9,088 nt of DNA from Candidatus Zixiibacteriota bacterium (GTDB lineage: Bacteria > Zixibacteria > MSB-5A5 > GN15 > PGXB01), in contig DAOWOO010000032.1 in the NCBI GenBank assembly GCA_030642025.1, forward strand, positions 1 through 9,088. Reading direction: 5' to 3'. Shown here in pieces: positions 1-7,405 of this stretch. Every line of letters starts with the position of its first letter. Within the stretch, counting starts at the first letter, position 1. A program made the translations under genes and the position numbers. The notes under the pieces are model-generated. The model saw only the letters and a list, made by a program, of their open reading frames with translations, was not told where the DNA came from and did no database searches.

Positions 1-21
1 ACGGGGGAGAGAATCAGCCAT

Positions 22-56
22 AAAAAACCAGCCCGGTTGTCTAATACAACCGGGCT
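22..56 (-). terminator. Rho-independent terminator, best read on the minus strand
   Basis: There is a perfect 11-bp inverted repeat, AGCCCGGTTGT at 30-40 and its complement at 46-56, with a 5-nt loop. On the minus strand the stem is followed by GG and six T residues (27-22), the standard layout of an intrinsic terminator. On the plus strand it is followed only by TGTTAATTATT, so it may act weakly in that direction too. It would end minus-strand transcripts coming from the tRNA-Leu and the small ORF at 80-175. A plus-strand gene ending just left of it is also possible. Confidence 0.8.
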
Positions 57-79
57 TGTTAATTATTATCGTTATATGA

Positions 80-175
80 TCAGACGGACCGAACAAATCC
101 ATCATTTAACGGGTCATACAGTTTGCCACATTCTATTGCCTGCGTATTTTTAATTGACCAAGATTGTTCCGGCAT
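80..175 (-). CDS. Candidate small protein of 31 residues, unknown function
   Basis: On the minus strand an ATG at 175-173 opens a 31-codon frame that stops at TGA (82-80). It starts MPEQSWSIKN, ends NDGFVRSV and has a single Cys. The codon choice looks natural, and the stop lies about 23 nt before the hairpin at 56, as expected for a real 3' end. Against it: there is no convincing Shine-Dalgarno sequence before the ATG, and an in-frame TGA lies only three codons upstream, so it cannot be a longer protein without a frameshift. I do not recognise the sequence. It may be a genuine small protein, the remnant tail of a decayed gene, or a chance frame in the tRNA 3' trailer. Confidence 0.22.
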   Translation of the reverse strand: MPEQSWSIKNTQAIECGKLYDPLNDGFVRSV

Positions 176-222
176 TACCAGAAATCAGAAAATTGGAATA
201 TCAGTCTGTGTCGGTTGAAACA

Positions 223-306
223 TGCCGGAGGTCGGACTCGAACCGACACGATGTTGCCATCGGGGGATTTTGAGTCCCCTGCGTCTACCTGTTTCACCAC
301 TCCGGC
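223..306 (-). tRNA. tRNA-Leu, anticodon CAA
   Basis: This is a class II tRNA of 84 nt decoding UUG. On the minus strand the acceptor arm GCCGGAG (306-300) pairs with CTCCGGC (230-224), with discriminator A at 223. The anticodon stem GGGGA/TCCCC encloses loop CTCAAAA, which puts anticodon CAA at 272-270. The long variable arm forms a 5-bp stem (CGATG/CATCG) with loop GCAA (262-249), as in leucine tRNAs. The T arm is GTCGG-TTCGAGT-CCGAC. The 3' CCA is not encoded: the bases after A73 are TG, so it must be added by tRNA nucleotidyltransferase. The discriminator A and long variable arm are recognition features used by leucyl-tRNA synthetase. Confidence 0.97.
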
Positions 307-317
307 ATTACGTCAGG

Positions 318-345
318 AATATATATCCGGCTGTTTTGCTGTCAA
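318..345 (-). promoter_or_regulatory. Sigma70-type promoter of tRNA-Leu
   Basis: On the minus strand a consensus -35 box TTGACA (345-340) is followed after 16 bp by TATATT (323-318), five of six matches to the -10 consensus. The predicted start is near 311, about 5 nt before the mature tRNA 5' end, a spacing typical of tRNA genes. It lies downstream of the PBP1A stop, so the tRNA does not depend on read-through from that gene. Confidence 0.7.
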
Positions 346-406
346 GGTTTATCTTAAGAGAGTGGCCATCCCGACGATTTCGCGATCCCGATAGGGTAGA
401 GAATGG

Positions 407-2557
407 CTAAAAATGATAAACATCGGTGCTGTCTTCTGATGAATCGTATTTACTTTTTAAATTATCTCGTGTATGCAGACTGCGCGACCGGTGGATCGGA
501 CAATACTCCTGGGGGATATCCTCGACGCGGAATATTTCCTCGACAACATCAACACAATTCTCGGTCGCCAGCTTGCCCGACTCCAGGCAAATAGTGGCTT
601 TCTCCAAACCCTCCGGCATCTCGAAATCCATAATCGGAAGGGAGTCATGGGCCGCCTTCATAATTTCAGTCCAGATTGGCAGGGCGTTTTTTGAGCCGGT
701 CTGGTTTTTACCCAGCGATATTTTTTCATCAAATCCAACCCAAACCCCGGTGGTAATCTGCGGCGTATATCCCAAAAACAGATTATCGCAAAAATTATCT
801 GATGTTCCGGTTTTACCGCCGGCCGGGCGGGTGAATCCCATCCAGCGTACCCGCCGTCCCGTGCCGCCATCAATGACCGACTGCATCATACTGACCATGA
901 TATAGGCGGTCTGGGCCGAGAGAACCTCTTCTTTCTTCGTTGTTGAGTTATCCTCGATAACATTGCCGTAACGGTCAATAATTTTGAGAATATACCGGGG
1001 CGGAACCCGGATACCTCCATTGGGGAATACCGTGTAGGCCGAGGTTATATCCAGAAGTCGCACCAGTTCGGTTCCGATAGCCAGCGAAGCCACCGGTTTT
1101 AACGGTGTACTGATTCCCATCTTCTGCGCATAAAAAATAACCTGCTCCGGGTGAATCTTCAAAAGGAGTTTAATGGCTATCAGATTCCTCGACAGTTGCA
1201 ATCCCCTCCTGAGAGTCATCTTACCCATAAACTCATTATCAAAGTTATGCGGCCGCCAGTCCTTGGTGCCGGGGATTTCCAACTTAATGGAATTATCATA
1301 AAATATATCCGATGGATGATATCCGTTATCCATGGCGGCCGTGTAAACAAACGGCTTAAATGCTGATCCCGGCTGTAATAAGGCCTGCACTGCCCGGTTG
1401 AATTCAGACTCCCTAAAATCCCTGCCGCCGACCATAGCCAGAATATTTCCGGTTTCATTATCAATGGATATGCAGGCACACTGAACTTTCTTGTAGGTCC
1501 GAACCGAGTCGCCAAGGTCGTCAACGGTATCGGGAACGACATAGGTATAAGTGGGATGGTTTATAGGGTATGACCGTTCGATTCGAGCCTGAATCGAATC
1601 CAGTCGTTTTTTAGTCTGTTCATCGGCAACCTGCTGCAGGCGCCAGTCAAGGGTTGTAATTACCTTCAGACCGCCCGAGTACAACTTCTTTTCACCATAG
1701 GTATTAAGAAGATATCGGCGAACCATTTCTGTAAAATACGGGGCCCGACCAACCTCAGTTACCGGTGATTGCAGTTCTACGGGAAGCTCTTTCAAAGAAT
1801 CATATTCAGCCCGGCCGATCATCCCCCAGCCATAGTAGGAGTATAGCGAGCGGTTCCGTATTTTAACAGCCAGTTCGGGGGAATCAAAAACCGTGTATCG
1901 GCTGGGACCTTTTAAAAGCGCTACCAGCAGGGCACAATCAGTGACCGTAAGTTCATCAACACGTTTGTCGAAATAGGTTCTCGCCGCGGCTGAGATACCA
2001 TAAGCGCCTCGCCCGAAATAGTACATATTCAGATACATTTGCACTATTTCCTGCTTGGAGTATGTGCGCTCCAGCTTGATAGCAGTCAGGGCTTCTTTGA
2101 TCTTGCGTTCATAAGTCTGCCGCCGATCAAGAAAAAGCATCCGGGCCAACTGCTGGGTAATGGTCGAGGCTCCCTCGACAATTCTTCCATGAACAAGGTT
2201 CATAACCAGTGCCTTGAGAATGCGCTTGGGATGAATGCCCCAATGATCCCAGAAACGGCGATCTTCAACAGAAATCAGCATATTTATCATATGCCGGGGA
2301 ATCTCATTATATGGTGTCAGGACCCGGTTTTCGCTGTAATATTCCTGAAGAATGGTTCCGTCTGCCCCATATATTTTGGTTTTAAGAGATGGTTCAATAT
2401 TGTGAAGTCTCTCAAATGAGGGAAGATCCTTCTGATAGACAACATAAGTCCGGTAGCCGATTACTAGAATAAACAGACAAATCAGGGCCAGAAGTATTAA
2501 AACCGACCGTTTCCCGGGCCGAAGCCTCTTTCTGCGCTTTGTTATCACCGCATTCAT
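407..2557 (-). CDS. mrcA: PBP1A-family bifunctional peptidoglycan glycosyltransferase/transpeptidase
   Basis: This class A penicillin-binding protein polymerises lipid II into glycan strands and cross-links the stem peptides on the outer face of the inner membrane. Of its 716 residues, a basic N-terminus (KRRKRLRPGKR) precedes one membrane segment (about 18-36). The GT51 domain (about 60-230) has the catalytic Glu in SVEDRRF (E98) and the GASTITQQLAR motif (129-139). The transpeptidase domain (about 360-640) has all three active-site motifs: SAFK (S398-K401), SRN (456-458) and KTG (582-584). The C-terminus has the Cys-containing CLESGKLA...C...C pattern (C657, C668, C686) common in this family. 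It is shorter than E. coli PBP1A (about 850). The ATG is the first possible start: an in-frame TGA lies 12 codons upstream. No clear Shine-Dalgarno sequence is seen. It is divergent from tyrS. The symbol follows family resemblance; the exact class A subtype is not proven. Confidence 0.95.
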   Translation of the reverse strand: MNAVITKRRKRLRPGKRSVLILLALICLFILVIGYRTYVVYQKDLPSFERLHNIEPSLKTKIYGADGTILQEYYSENRVLTPYNEIPRHMINMLISVEDRRFWDHWGIHPKRILKALVMNLVHGRIVEGASTITQQLARMLFLDRRQTYERKIKEALTAIKLERTYSKQEIVQMYLNMYYFGRGAYGISAAARTYFDKRVDELTVTDCALLVALLKGPSRYTVFDSPELAVKIRNRSLYSYYGWGMIGRAEYDSLKELPVELQSPVTEVGRAPYFTEMVRRYLLNTYGEKKLYSGGLKVITTLDWRLQQVADEQTKKRLDSIQARIERSYPINHPTYTYVVPDTVDDLGDSVRTYKKVQCACISIDNETGNILAMVGGRDFRESEFNRAVQALLQPGSAFKPFVYTAAMDNGYHPSDIFYDNSIKLEIPGTKDWRPHNFDNEFMGKMTLRRGLQLSRNLIAIKLLLKIHPEQVIFYAQKMGISTPLKPVASLAIGTELVRLLDITSAYTVFPNGGIRVPPRYILKIIDRYGNVIEDNSTTKKEEVLSAQTAYIMVSMMQSVIDGGTGRRVRWMGFTRPAGGKTGTSDNFCDNLFLGYTPQITTGVWVGFDEKISLGKNQTGSKNALPIWTEIMKAAHDSLPIMDFEMPEGLEKATICLESGKLATENCVDVVEEIFRVEDIPQEYCPIHRSRSLHTRDNLKSKYDSSEDSTDVYHF

Positions 2558-2666
2558 AAATGCAATAAATCGGGCTTTAGGCCGCCCAAGTCAAGCTTAA
2601 AAGAACTGCTGTGGTCTTCTTTCAATAGTTATACACGCGGAGCGTATTTCTATCGAATTATATGGC

Positions 2667-2695
2667 TTGTTTTTTTGGACTTCATTTTGTATTCT
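2667..2695 (+). promoter_or_regulatory. Possible promoter for tyrS
   Basis: TTGTTT (2667-2672) and TATTCT (2690-2695) are separated by 17 bp in the divergent intergenic region, four of six matches to each sigma70 box. It would start transcription near 2702 and give tyrS a leader of roughly 65-70 nt. The surrounding DNA is AT-rich, so a chance match is possible. Confidence 0.35.
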
Positions 2696-2709
2696 CGGCG
2701 GTATATAGG

Positions 2710-2733
2710 TTTAGACTGCTTAACTGGTCTAAA
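2710..2733 (+). other. Short inverted repeat in the tyrS leader
   Basis: TTTAGAC (2710-2716) and GTCTAAA (2727-2733) form a 7-bp inverted repeat around a 10-nt spacer, just after the predicted transcription start. It could be a small leader hairpin or an operator-like site. It lacks the conserved T-box bulge sequence, so there is no support for a tRNA-sensing riboswitch, and a stem this weak may mean nothing. Confidence 0.2.
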
Positions 2734-2752
2734 AAGAGGTCGATAGTACATT

Positions 2753-2759
2753 AAGAGAG
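2753..2759 (+). promoter_or_regulatory. Ribosome binding site that sets the tyrS start
   Basis: The purine run AAGAGAG ends 9 nt before the ATG at 2769, a normal spacing. It directly abuts the in-frame TTG at 2760, so that TTG is too close to be used. This favours the ATG and shortens the protein by three residues relative to the longest possible frame. Confidence 0.6.
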
Positions 2760-2768
2760 TTGAATTAT

Positions 2769-3983
2769 ATGCCGAGCGAATTTGATAAACAATGGGAGAT
2801 AATCTCACGCGGAACGGTCGAACTCCTTCCCGAGAAAGAGTTTGCCAAACGCTTGAAAGATTCAATAAGGGAAAATAAACCTCTTCGGGTAAAGCAGGGG
2901 TTTGATCCGACCGCGCCCGACATTCATCTGGGACATACTGTCGGCATCCGCAAGCTCCGCCAGTTTCAGGATCTTGGTCATAAAATTGTTCTAATTGTGG
3001 GCGATTACACCGCCCTGGTAGGCGATCCGTCAGGTCGGTCGGCCACCAGACCCCAGTTGTTATATGATCAGATCATGAAAAATGCGGAAACCTATCAGAA
3101 GCAATTTTTTAAAATCCTTGACAGGTCCAGAACCGAAATCCATCACAACGGCGACTGGTTCGGAAAAATGTCTTTCAGGGATATTCTAACGCTAACCTCA
3201 AAATTTACCGTGGCTCGTATTCTGGAACGAGATGATTTTGACAAACGATTCAAATCGAATATTCCCATCTCAATTCATGAACTGATTTATCCTTTAATGC
3301 AGGCCTATGATTCGGTGGCAATTAAAGCCGATGTTGAAATAGGGGCCACCGAACAAAAGTTCAACCTTCTGACCGGCCGTGAGATTCAGCAGGATTACGG
3401 TGTAAAACCCCAGGTGGTTCTGACCCTGCCGGTTCTGGTGGGGGTGGACGGCCACCAGCGGATGTCCAAATCAATCGGCAATTATATCGGAATCGACGAA
3501 CCGCCGGGAGAGATTTTTGGGAAGGTGATGTCAATCCCGGACAGCCAGATTTATTCGTATTTTGAGTTGGCGACCGATGTTTCCCTGGAACGCCTCGTTG
3601 AGATAAAAGCGATACTTCAAGACAGCAAAACTAACCCTATGGCTATCAAAAAACAACTCGGCGGGGAACTGGTCCGCATGTACCATGACGCCAATGCTGC
3701 CAAAGCCGCTCGCTCTGAATTCGAAAGAGTATTTTCAAAGGGGCAGATTCCTGAGGATGTTCCCGAATTTGATTGCAGTCAATACGGAAAATCTGTGTGG
3801 ATTATACAACTGCTTTCAGACAGCAAACTGGTGGCGTCAAAAGGGGAAGCTCGTCGAATGGTCCGATCTGGAGCCGTTAGCATCAATGGCGAAAGTATTA
3901 AGGATGAAAATGTCGAACTGACTCTGAAAGACGGGCTTTTAATCAAGGTCGGCAAAAGGAGATTTCTGCGGCTGAAGGTATGA
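2769..3983 (+). CDS. tyrS: Tyrosyl-tRNA synthetase
   Basis: This cytoplasmic class I aminoacyl-tRNA synthetase charges tRNA-Tyr with tyrosine using ATP. The protein has 404 residues, within the usual bacterial range. The Rossmann catalytic domain carries the HIGH signature as HLGH (53-56) within FDPTAPDIHLGH, and the KMSKS loop as RMSKS (231-235). A C-terminal S4 RNA-binding domain covers about 343-403, with the typical SKGEARRMVRSGAVSING stretch. The HLGH and GHQRMSKS wording resembles the TyrZ-like branch rather than the E. coli TyrS branch; that is a judgement by eye. The ATG at 2769 is chosen over the upstream TTG at 2760 because of ribosome binding site spacing. It is the first gene of a plus-strand block; the lipoprotein gene follows 43 bp after the stop. 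No frameshift or missing motif is seen. Confidence 0.97.
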   Translation: MPSEFDKQWEIISRGTVELLPEKEFAKRLKDSIRENKPLRVKQGFDPTAPDIHLGHTVGIRKLRQFQDLGHKIVLIVGDYTALVGDPSGRSATRPQLLYDQIMKNAETYQKQFFKILDRSRTEIHHNGDWFGKMSFRDILTLTSKFTVARILERDDFDKRFKSNIPISIHELIYPLMQAYDSVAIKADVEIGATEQKFNLLTGREIQQDYGVKPQVVLTLPVLVGVDGHQRMSKSIGNYIGIDEPPGEIFGKVMSIPDSQIYSYFELATDVSLERLVEIKAILQDSKTNPMAIKKQLGGELVRMYHDANAAKAARSEFERVFSKGQIPEDVPEFDCSQYGKSVWIIQLLSDSKLVASKGEARRMVRSGAVSINGESIKDENVELTLKDGLLIKVGKRRFLRLKV

Positions 3984-4018
3984 ATCATCAACCGGGAACT
4001 ATCTGGCTTACTGTTTAT

Positions 4019-4024
4019 TATAAT
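4019..4024 (+). promoter_or_regulatory. Perfect -10 box next to the lipoprotein start (possible leaderless promoter)
   Basis: A consensus TATAAT sits 2 nt before the ATG at 4027 and 5 nt before the second ATG at 4030. A start of transcription 6-7 nt after the box would fall at 4030-4031, on the second ATG, giving a leaderless mRNA. No Shine-Dalgarno sequence precedes either ATG, which fits this reading. No good -35 box is visible at the right distance, so a chance match in AT-rich DNA is the alternative. Confidence 0.35.
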
Positions 4025-4026
4025 TC

Positions 4027-5658
4027 ATGATGAAAAAGTTATTTTTTGTCCGGCTTATCACGCTTCTGTTTCTGGCAGGAGTTGTATTAACCGGTTGTGG
4101 CGGCTCAAAGACGGTCAGGGTTAAGGGCATTGATGAGAGACAATCTCTTCAGCCGGCAAAACCCGATTCGCCTGAGTTCAATGTCAATCGCCGAGCATTC
4201 AGTCATTTTGCCAACGGGTCTATTTTTGAGACAATCGGCGAGTTTTATCTGGCCAATCAACAGTATAAGGAAGCACTGAAATATTATCCGAACTCACAGG
4301 AAATACGCTTCGCCTATGCTGTGACCTCTTTTAAAATTGGCAATTTCGATACCGCCTTGATAGAAGCCCGGAAACTGTCGCCTCGCGATGTTCGGGCCTG
4401 GCTTCTAATCGGCGATTGCTATCGGATCCGCGATGATGTTGATTCGGCCCTCTACGCATATAAAAAAGTGGTTGAATTGGACACGGCCAATTTTGAGGTT
4501 TATTTCCAGATTGCACAATATTACGAACGCCGGGAGCAATTGGATTCGGCAGTGGCCGCTTTTAAAAAGGTGACCCTTTTTTCACCGAGTTTTCAAACAT
4601 ACCAACAACTGGGTAATCTCCAAATGCGGGCCAGAATGATCGATGCGGCAAAGGAAAGCTATCTGAATTCAATCGCACTCGACTCCGGCTCCGCCAATGT
4701 GCGGTCATACATCGGGCTTTCAGTTATCCATGAGGAAAACGGGGATACCATAAAGGCCAAAAATTATATAAAAATGGCCGCCGATCGGGCGCCGCAAGAT
4801 TTTCTAATACATGCCCGGCTTCTGGGGTTTTACGAAAAAGACAGGGAATACGCCAAGGCTATTGAGACGGCCAAACATATAATAGTCCTGGCGCCTATGG
4901 ATCGCAACATCCCCAGCCGACTTGGCATACTGTACTACAATGTCGACAGCCTTCAAAAGGCCGACTCGATTTTTACGGATCTGATTTCACTGGGCGAAGA
5001 TAACGTCATAAACCGGTACTATGCCGGACGAACAGCCTATTTTATGAAAAACTATAAAAAGGCCAAAGAGCATTTTACCCGGGTAACATTCCTCTCCGAT
5101 TCGATTCTTGACGGATGGATAAATTTGGCCATGACATACCGCGCACTGGACTCAACCCGGATGGAAATAGCCGTCTACCGAAGCGGCCTGACACATATGA
5201 CAAACCTCGATGACTCCACCGGCCTGATGTTTTCTCTGGCGGTTGCCCTGGAACGGGACAGCCTGATTGAGCTTTCGGTTGAGACTTTCGAGCGTATCAT
5301 AAAGCGGATACCTGATCATGGTCCGTCTTTGAATTATCTGGGATATATGCTGGCCGACCGGGGAGAGCGGTTGGAGTATGCTCTGGAACTTATAAAAAAA
5401 GCGGTGGGGATTGACCCGGAAAACGGAGCTTATATTGACAGTTACGGCTGGGTTTTGTATAAATTGGGACAATATAAAAAGGCGCTTGAGCAGTTGAAAA
5501 ATGCATATTCGCAAATCGACGATGATCCGGTCGTTCTGGATCATCTTGCCGAGGCATACAGGGCTCTGGGTGATACGGTCAGCGCTCGAGAATACTGGAA
5601 TAAGGCATTGGAACACGACCCCGATAATACCGAAATCATGGAGAAACTGGGCCGGTGA
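4027..5658 (+). CDS. TPR-repeat lipoprotein, function unknown
   Basis: The 543-residue protein begins with a lipoprotein signal peptide: basic MMKKLFFVR, a hydrophobic stretch (about 10-21) and lipobox LTGC with the lipidated Cys at 24. Gly, not Asp, follows the Cys, so by E. coli rules it would be sorted to the outer membrane. After a short linker, most of residues 63-533 reads as consecutive helix-turn-helix tetratricopeptide repeats, about a dozen or more. The clearest are near 123-153, 157-187, 434-465, 468-499 and 502-533, with typical spacing such as GWVLYKLGQYKKALEQLKNA. TPR solenoids bind other proteins, so a scaffold or assembly role in the periplasm is inferred; no enzymatic motif is present. 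Its stop overlaps the start of the next lipoprotein gene by 4 bp, which suggests joint production. The second ATG (4030) is an equally possible start and costs one residue. Confidence 0.88.
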   Translation: MMKKLFFVRLITLLFLAGVVLTGCGGSKTVRVKGIDERQSLQPAKPDSPEFNVNRRAFSHFANGSIFETIGEFYLANQQYKEALKYYPNSQEIRFAYAVTSFKIGNFDTALIEARKLSPRDVRAWLLIGDCYRIRDDVDSALYAYKKVVELDTANFEVYFQIAQYYERREQLDSAVAAFKKVTLFSPSFQTYQQLGNLQMRARMIDAAKESYLNSIALDSGSANVRSYIGLSVIHEENGDTIKAKNYIKMAADRAPQDFLIHARLLGFYEKDREYAKAIETAKHIIVLAPMDRNIPSRLGILYYNVDSLQKADSIFTDLISLGEDNVINRYYAGRTAYFMKNYKKAKEHFTRVTFLSDSILDGWINLAMTYRALDSTRMEIAVYRSGLTHMTNLDDSTGLMFSLAVALERDSLIELSVETFERIIKRIPDHGPSLNYLGYMLADRGERLEYALELIKKAVGIDPENGAYIDSYGWVLYKLGQYKKALEQLKNAYSQIDDDPVVLDHLAEAYRALGDTVSAREYWNKALEHDPDNTEIMEKLGR

Positions 5659-7358
5659 GGCGAATAATATCCCATGCCGTATTTGCCGGTATAATTCTCA
5701 CAACGTTTTTACTTCTTAATTGTGCCAAGGTCATTCCACCGCCGGGCGGACCGGTGGATAAAACAGGCGCAAAAATTGTTTCAACCACCCCACAAAAAGG
5801 TGCCACCGGGGTACTTCCCAGCAGCCGAATCAGCCTCGAATTTTCTGAAAGTATTAACCGCAAGACAGCCGAAGAAGCCATCTTTTTCACGCCGCGATTC
5901 GCAGAAAAGCCGGAATTCAAATGGAAAGGGAAGACCCTTCATATTATTCCGGTCGATCTTCTGGAAGATTCCACGACATATATCATCAATATCGGCGCCG
6001 GCGTTAAGGATCTCCGGGGAAATTTGATGGACAGGTCTTATGTACTGGCCTTCTCCACCGGTCCAGCCATAGATCATGGCCGAATATTCGGTACCGTAGT
6101 AAGGGATGGCAAACCGGCCGGGGGAATTACTATCGGGTTGTATGATTTCCCCAAACCTGATTCGACGACGATCTTTGATTCGATTTATCCGCCGTATATG
6201 ACACAGAGCGGTAAAGATGGTAAGTACGCTCTTGAGTACCTTCCCGGCGGAGAGTATTTCCTTCTGGCTTTTTCAGACGACAACGCCAATCAGCGGTTTA
6301 ACCTGTCACGCGAGCAATTCGGAGTTACCGACCGGCTGATAAGGTTGACTCCGGGTCAGCCGCTTTCCGGTATCAATTTCAGTCTAACATCAATTGATAC
6401 TTCTCGGGTTTCAATCCTTCTGGCTACATACACTCCCGATAAACTGGTTAAGGTCACTTTCTCGCGTAAAGTTCCAGTCGAAAAAATAGTAAACAATCTG
6501 AACGAAATAACATTGATTCCCGCCGACAGTGGCGAGTCCATTCTCAGTCCACAGGTAATCCTGAAAAAGACAGCCGTTACCGATAATACCTTCACTTTTT
6601 ATTTTGGCGTTATTAATCCCGGAGAATATCGTCTGAGAATGAGTAATAAGATTTTTAAGACGCCTGAAGATTCAATCGGTTTTATCGAAAGCGCGGTATC
6701 TGAAATCGCCGAAATAGAGGATAATAGACCACCCAGGATAGAGTACATGTCGCATTACAATCAGCTTCTATTTGCCGAGGATAACGAAATTATCTTTCAT
6801 TTTTCAGAACCGGTTGACACCAATATACTGCCGGAAAGTCTGCTGGTAATTACCGATGGATATGACCGTCGTTATGATTATAATCTTGAATGGCCGGATG
6901 TGGTCTCGCTTAAGTCTGTCGTTTCCCGGCTTGAATCTGGCCTTGAGTATCATCTTGATTTCAACAGGCCATTAATAAAAGACCTGTCGGGAAATCCGGC
7001 CGGGGATTCCACCTGGCGGTACCGGTTTCGGACATATAATATCGACTCTCTCGGAACCGTAACAGGGACCGCTTCGATTGGCCCGGCCATAGACACTTCC
7101 GGATCGCTAATGTTGGTTTTTTCGCCGGTTAAGGGTAAAAGCCGATTTGAACGCAGGATTTCTGGAAAGACATTTGAGACAATTCTGCCCCCGGGGAAAT
7201 ACCTGCTTTTCGGATATATGGACGACAACAAAAACGACAGGGAAGATGCCGGGTCGCTTTTTCCGTTTGTTTTCTCTGAAAGCCGGGCGGCATATCCGGA
7301 TACAATCCGGGTGCGCGCTCGTTTTGAAACGGCCGGAATAGATTTCCGAATAAAATAA
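5655..7358 (+). CDS. Lipoprotein with Big_5-type Ig-like domains, internally duplicated
   Basis: The 567-residue protein has a lipoprotein signal with lipobox LLNC (lipidated C23; Ala at +2, so probably outer membrane). The mature start, CAKVIPPPGGPVDKTG, is a pattern seen in Bacteroidota-type Big_5 (PF13205) lipoproteins. The first Ig-like unit (about 38-136) has the SLEFSESIN and YVLAFSTG strands. A beta-rich, carboxypeptidase-regulatory-like segment follows (about 141-245), ending in PGGEYFLLAFSDDNAN. A further beta region covers 250-350. A second Ig-like unit (about 357-461, FHFSEPVD ... YRFRT) and a second segment ending PPGKYLLFGYMDDNKN (about 464-567) repeat the layout. Start: GTG at 5655, overlapping the upstream TGA as GTGA, with GGAGA at 5640-5644 as ribosome binding site. 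No catalytic motif is seen; a structural or surface-binding role is inferred. A terminator follows 3 bp after the stop. Confidence 0.88.
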   Translation: MRRIISHAVFAGIILTTFLLLNCAKVIPPPGGPVDKTGAKIVSTTPQKGATGVLPSSRISLEFSESINRKTAEEAIFFTPRFAEKPEFKWKGKTLHIIPVDLLEDSTTYIINIGAGVKDLRGNLMDRSYVLAFSTGPAIDHGRIFGTVVRDGKPAGGITIGLYDFPKPDSTTIFDSIYPPYMTQSGKDGKYALEYLPGGEYFLLAFSDDNANQRFNLSREQFGVTDRLIRLTPGQPLSGINFSLTSIDTSRVSILLATYTPDKLVKVTFSRKVPVEKIVNNLNEITLIPADSGESILSPQVILKKTAVTDNTFTFYFGVINPGEYRLRMSNKIFKTPEDSIGFIESAVSEIAEIEDNRPPRIEYMSHYNQLLFAEDNEIIFHFSEPVDTNILPESLLVITDGYDRRYDYNLEWPDVVSLKSVVSRLESGLEYHLDFNRPLIKDLSGNPAGDSTWRYRFRTYNIDSLGTVTGTASIGPAIDTSGSLMLVFSPVKGKSRFERRISGKTFETILPPGKYLLFGYMDDNKNDREDAGSLFPFVFSESRAAYPDTIRVRARFETAGIDFRIK

Positions 7359-7361
7359 AAA

Positions 7362-7385
7362 AGGCGGTAGAAAAATCTACCGCCT
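7362..7385 (-). terminator. Intrinsic terminator between convergent genes
   Basis: A perfect 10-bp inverted repeat (AGGCGGTAGA at 7362-7371, complement at 7376-7385) has an AAAA loop. On the minus strand it is followed by a T-rich tract (7361-7352), so it is a good terminator for the FKBP transcript. On the plus strand the hairpin follows the lipoprotein stop closely but is not followed by a T run, so termination there is less certain. The plus-strand stop codon TAA (7356-7358) lies within the minus-strand T tract. Confidence 0.85.
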
Positions 7386-7405
7386 CAAATATCATAAATA
7401 TAAAA

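Noticed and set aside
1..23. Possible 3' end of a plus-strand gene (frame ending in TAA at 21-23, just before the hairpin)
   Set aside because: Only six codons are visible. The position before a terminator is suggestive, but nothing can be recognised.
1..108. Minus-strand open frame starting ATGATGGAT near 108 and running off the left edge
   Set aside because: It reads straight through the strong terminator hairpin and its T tract and has no ribosome binding site, so it is probably a chance frame.
2760..2768. Longer tyrS starting at TTG 2760
   Set aside because: The only ribosome binding site directly abuts this TTG; the ATG at 2769 has correct spacing and fits the family N-terminus.
2710..2768. 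T-box or other riboswitch in the tyrS leader
   Set aside because: No T-box consensus bulge, no terminator/antiterminator pair and a short predicted leader; only a weak 7-bp inverted repeat is present.
5152..5616. Minus-strand open frame of 154 codons inside the TPR lipoprotein gene
   Set aside because: It lies antisense within a gene with clear repeats and signal peptide, and its translation shows no recognisable domain.
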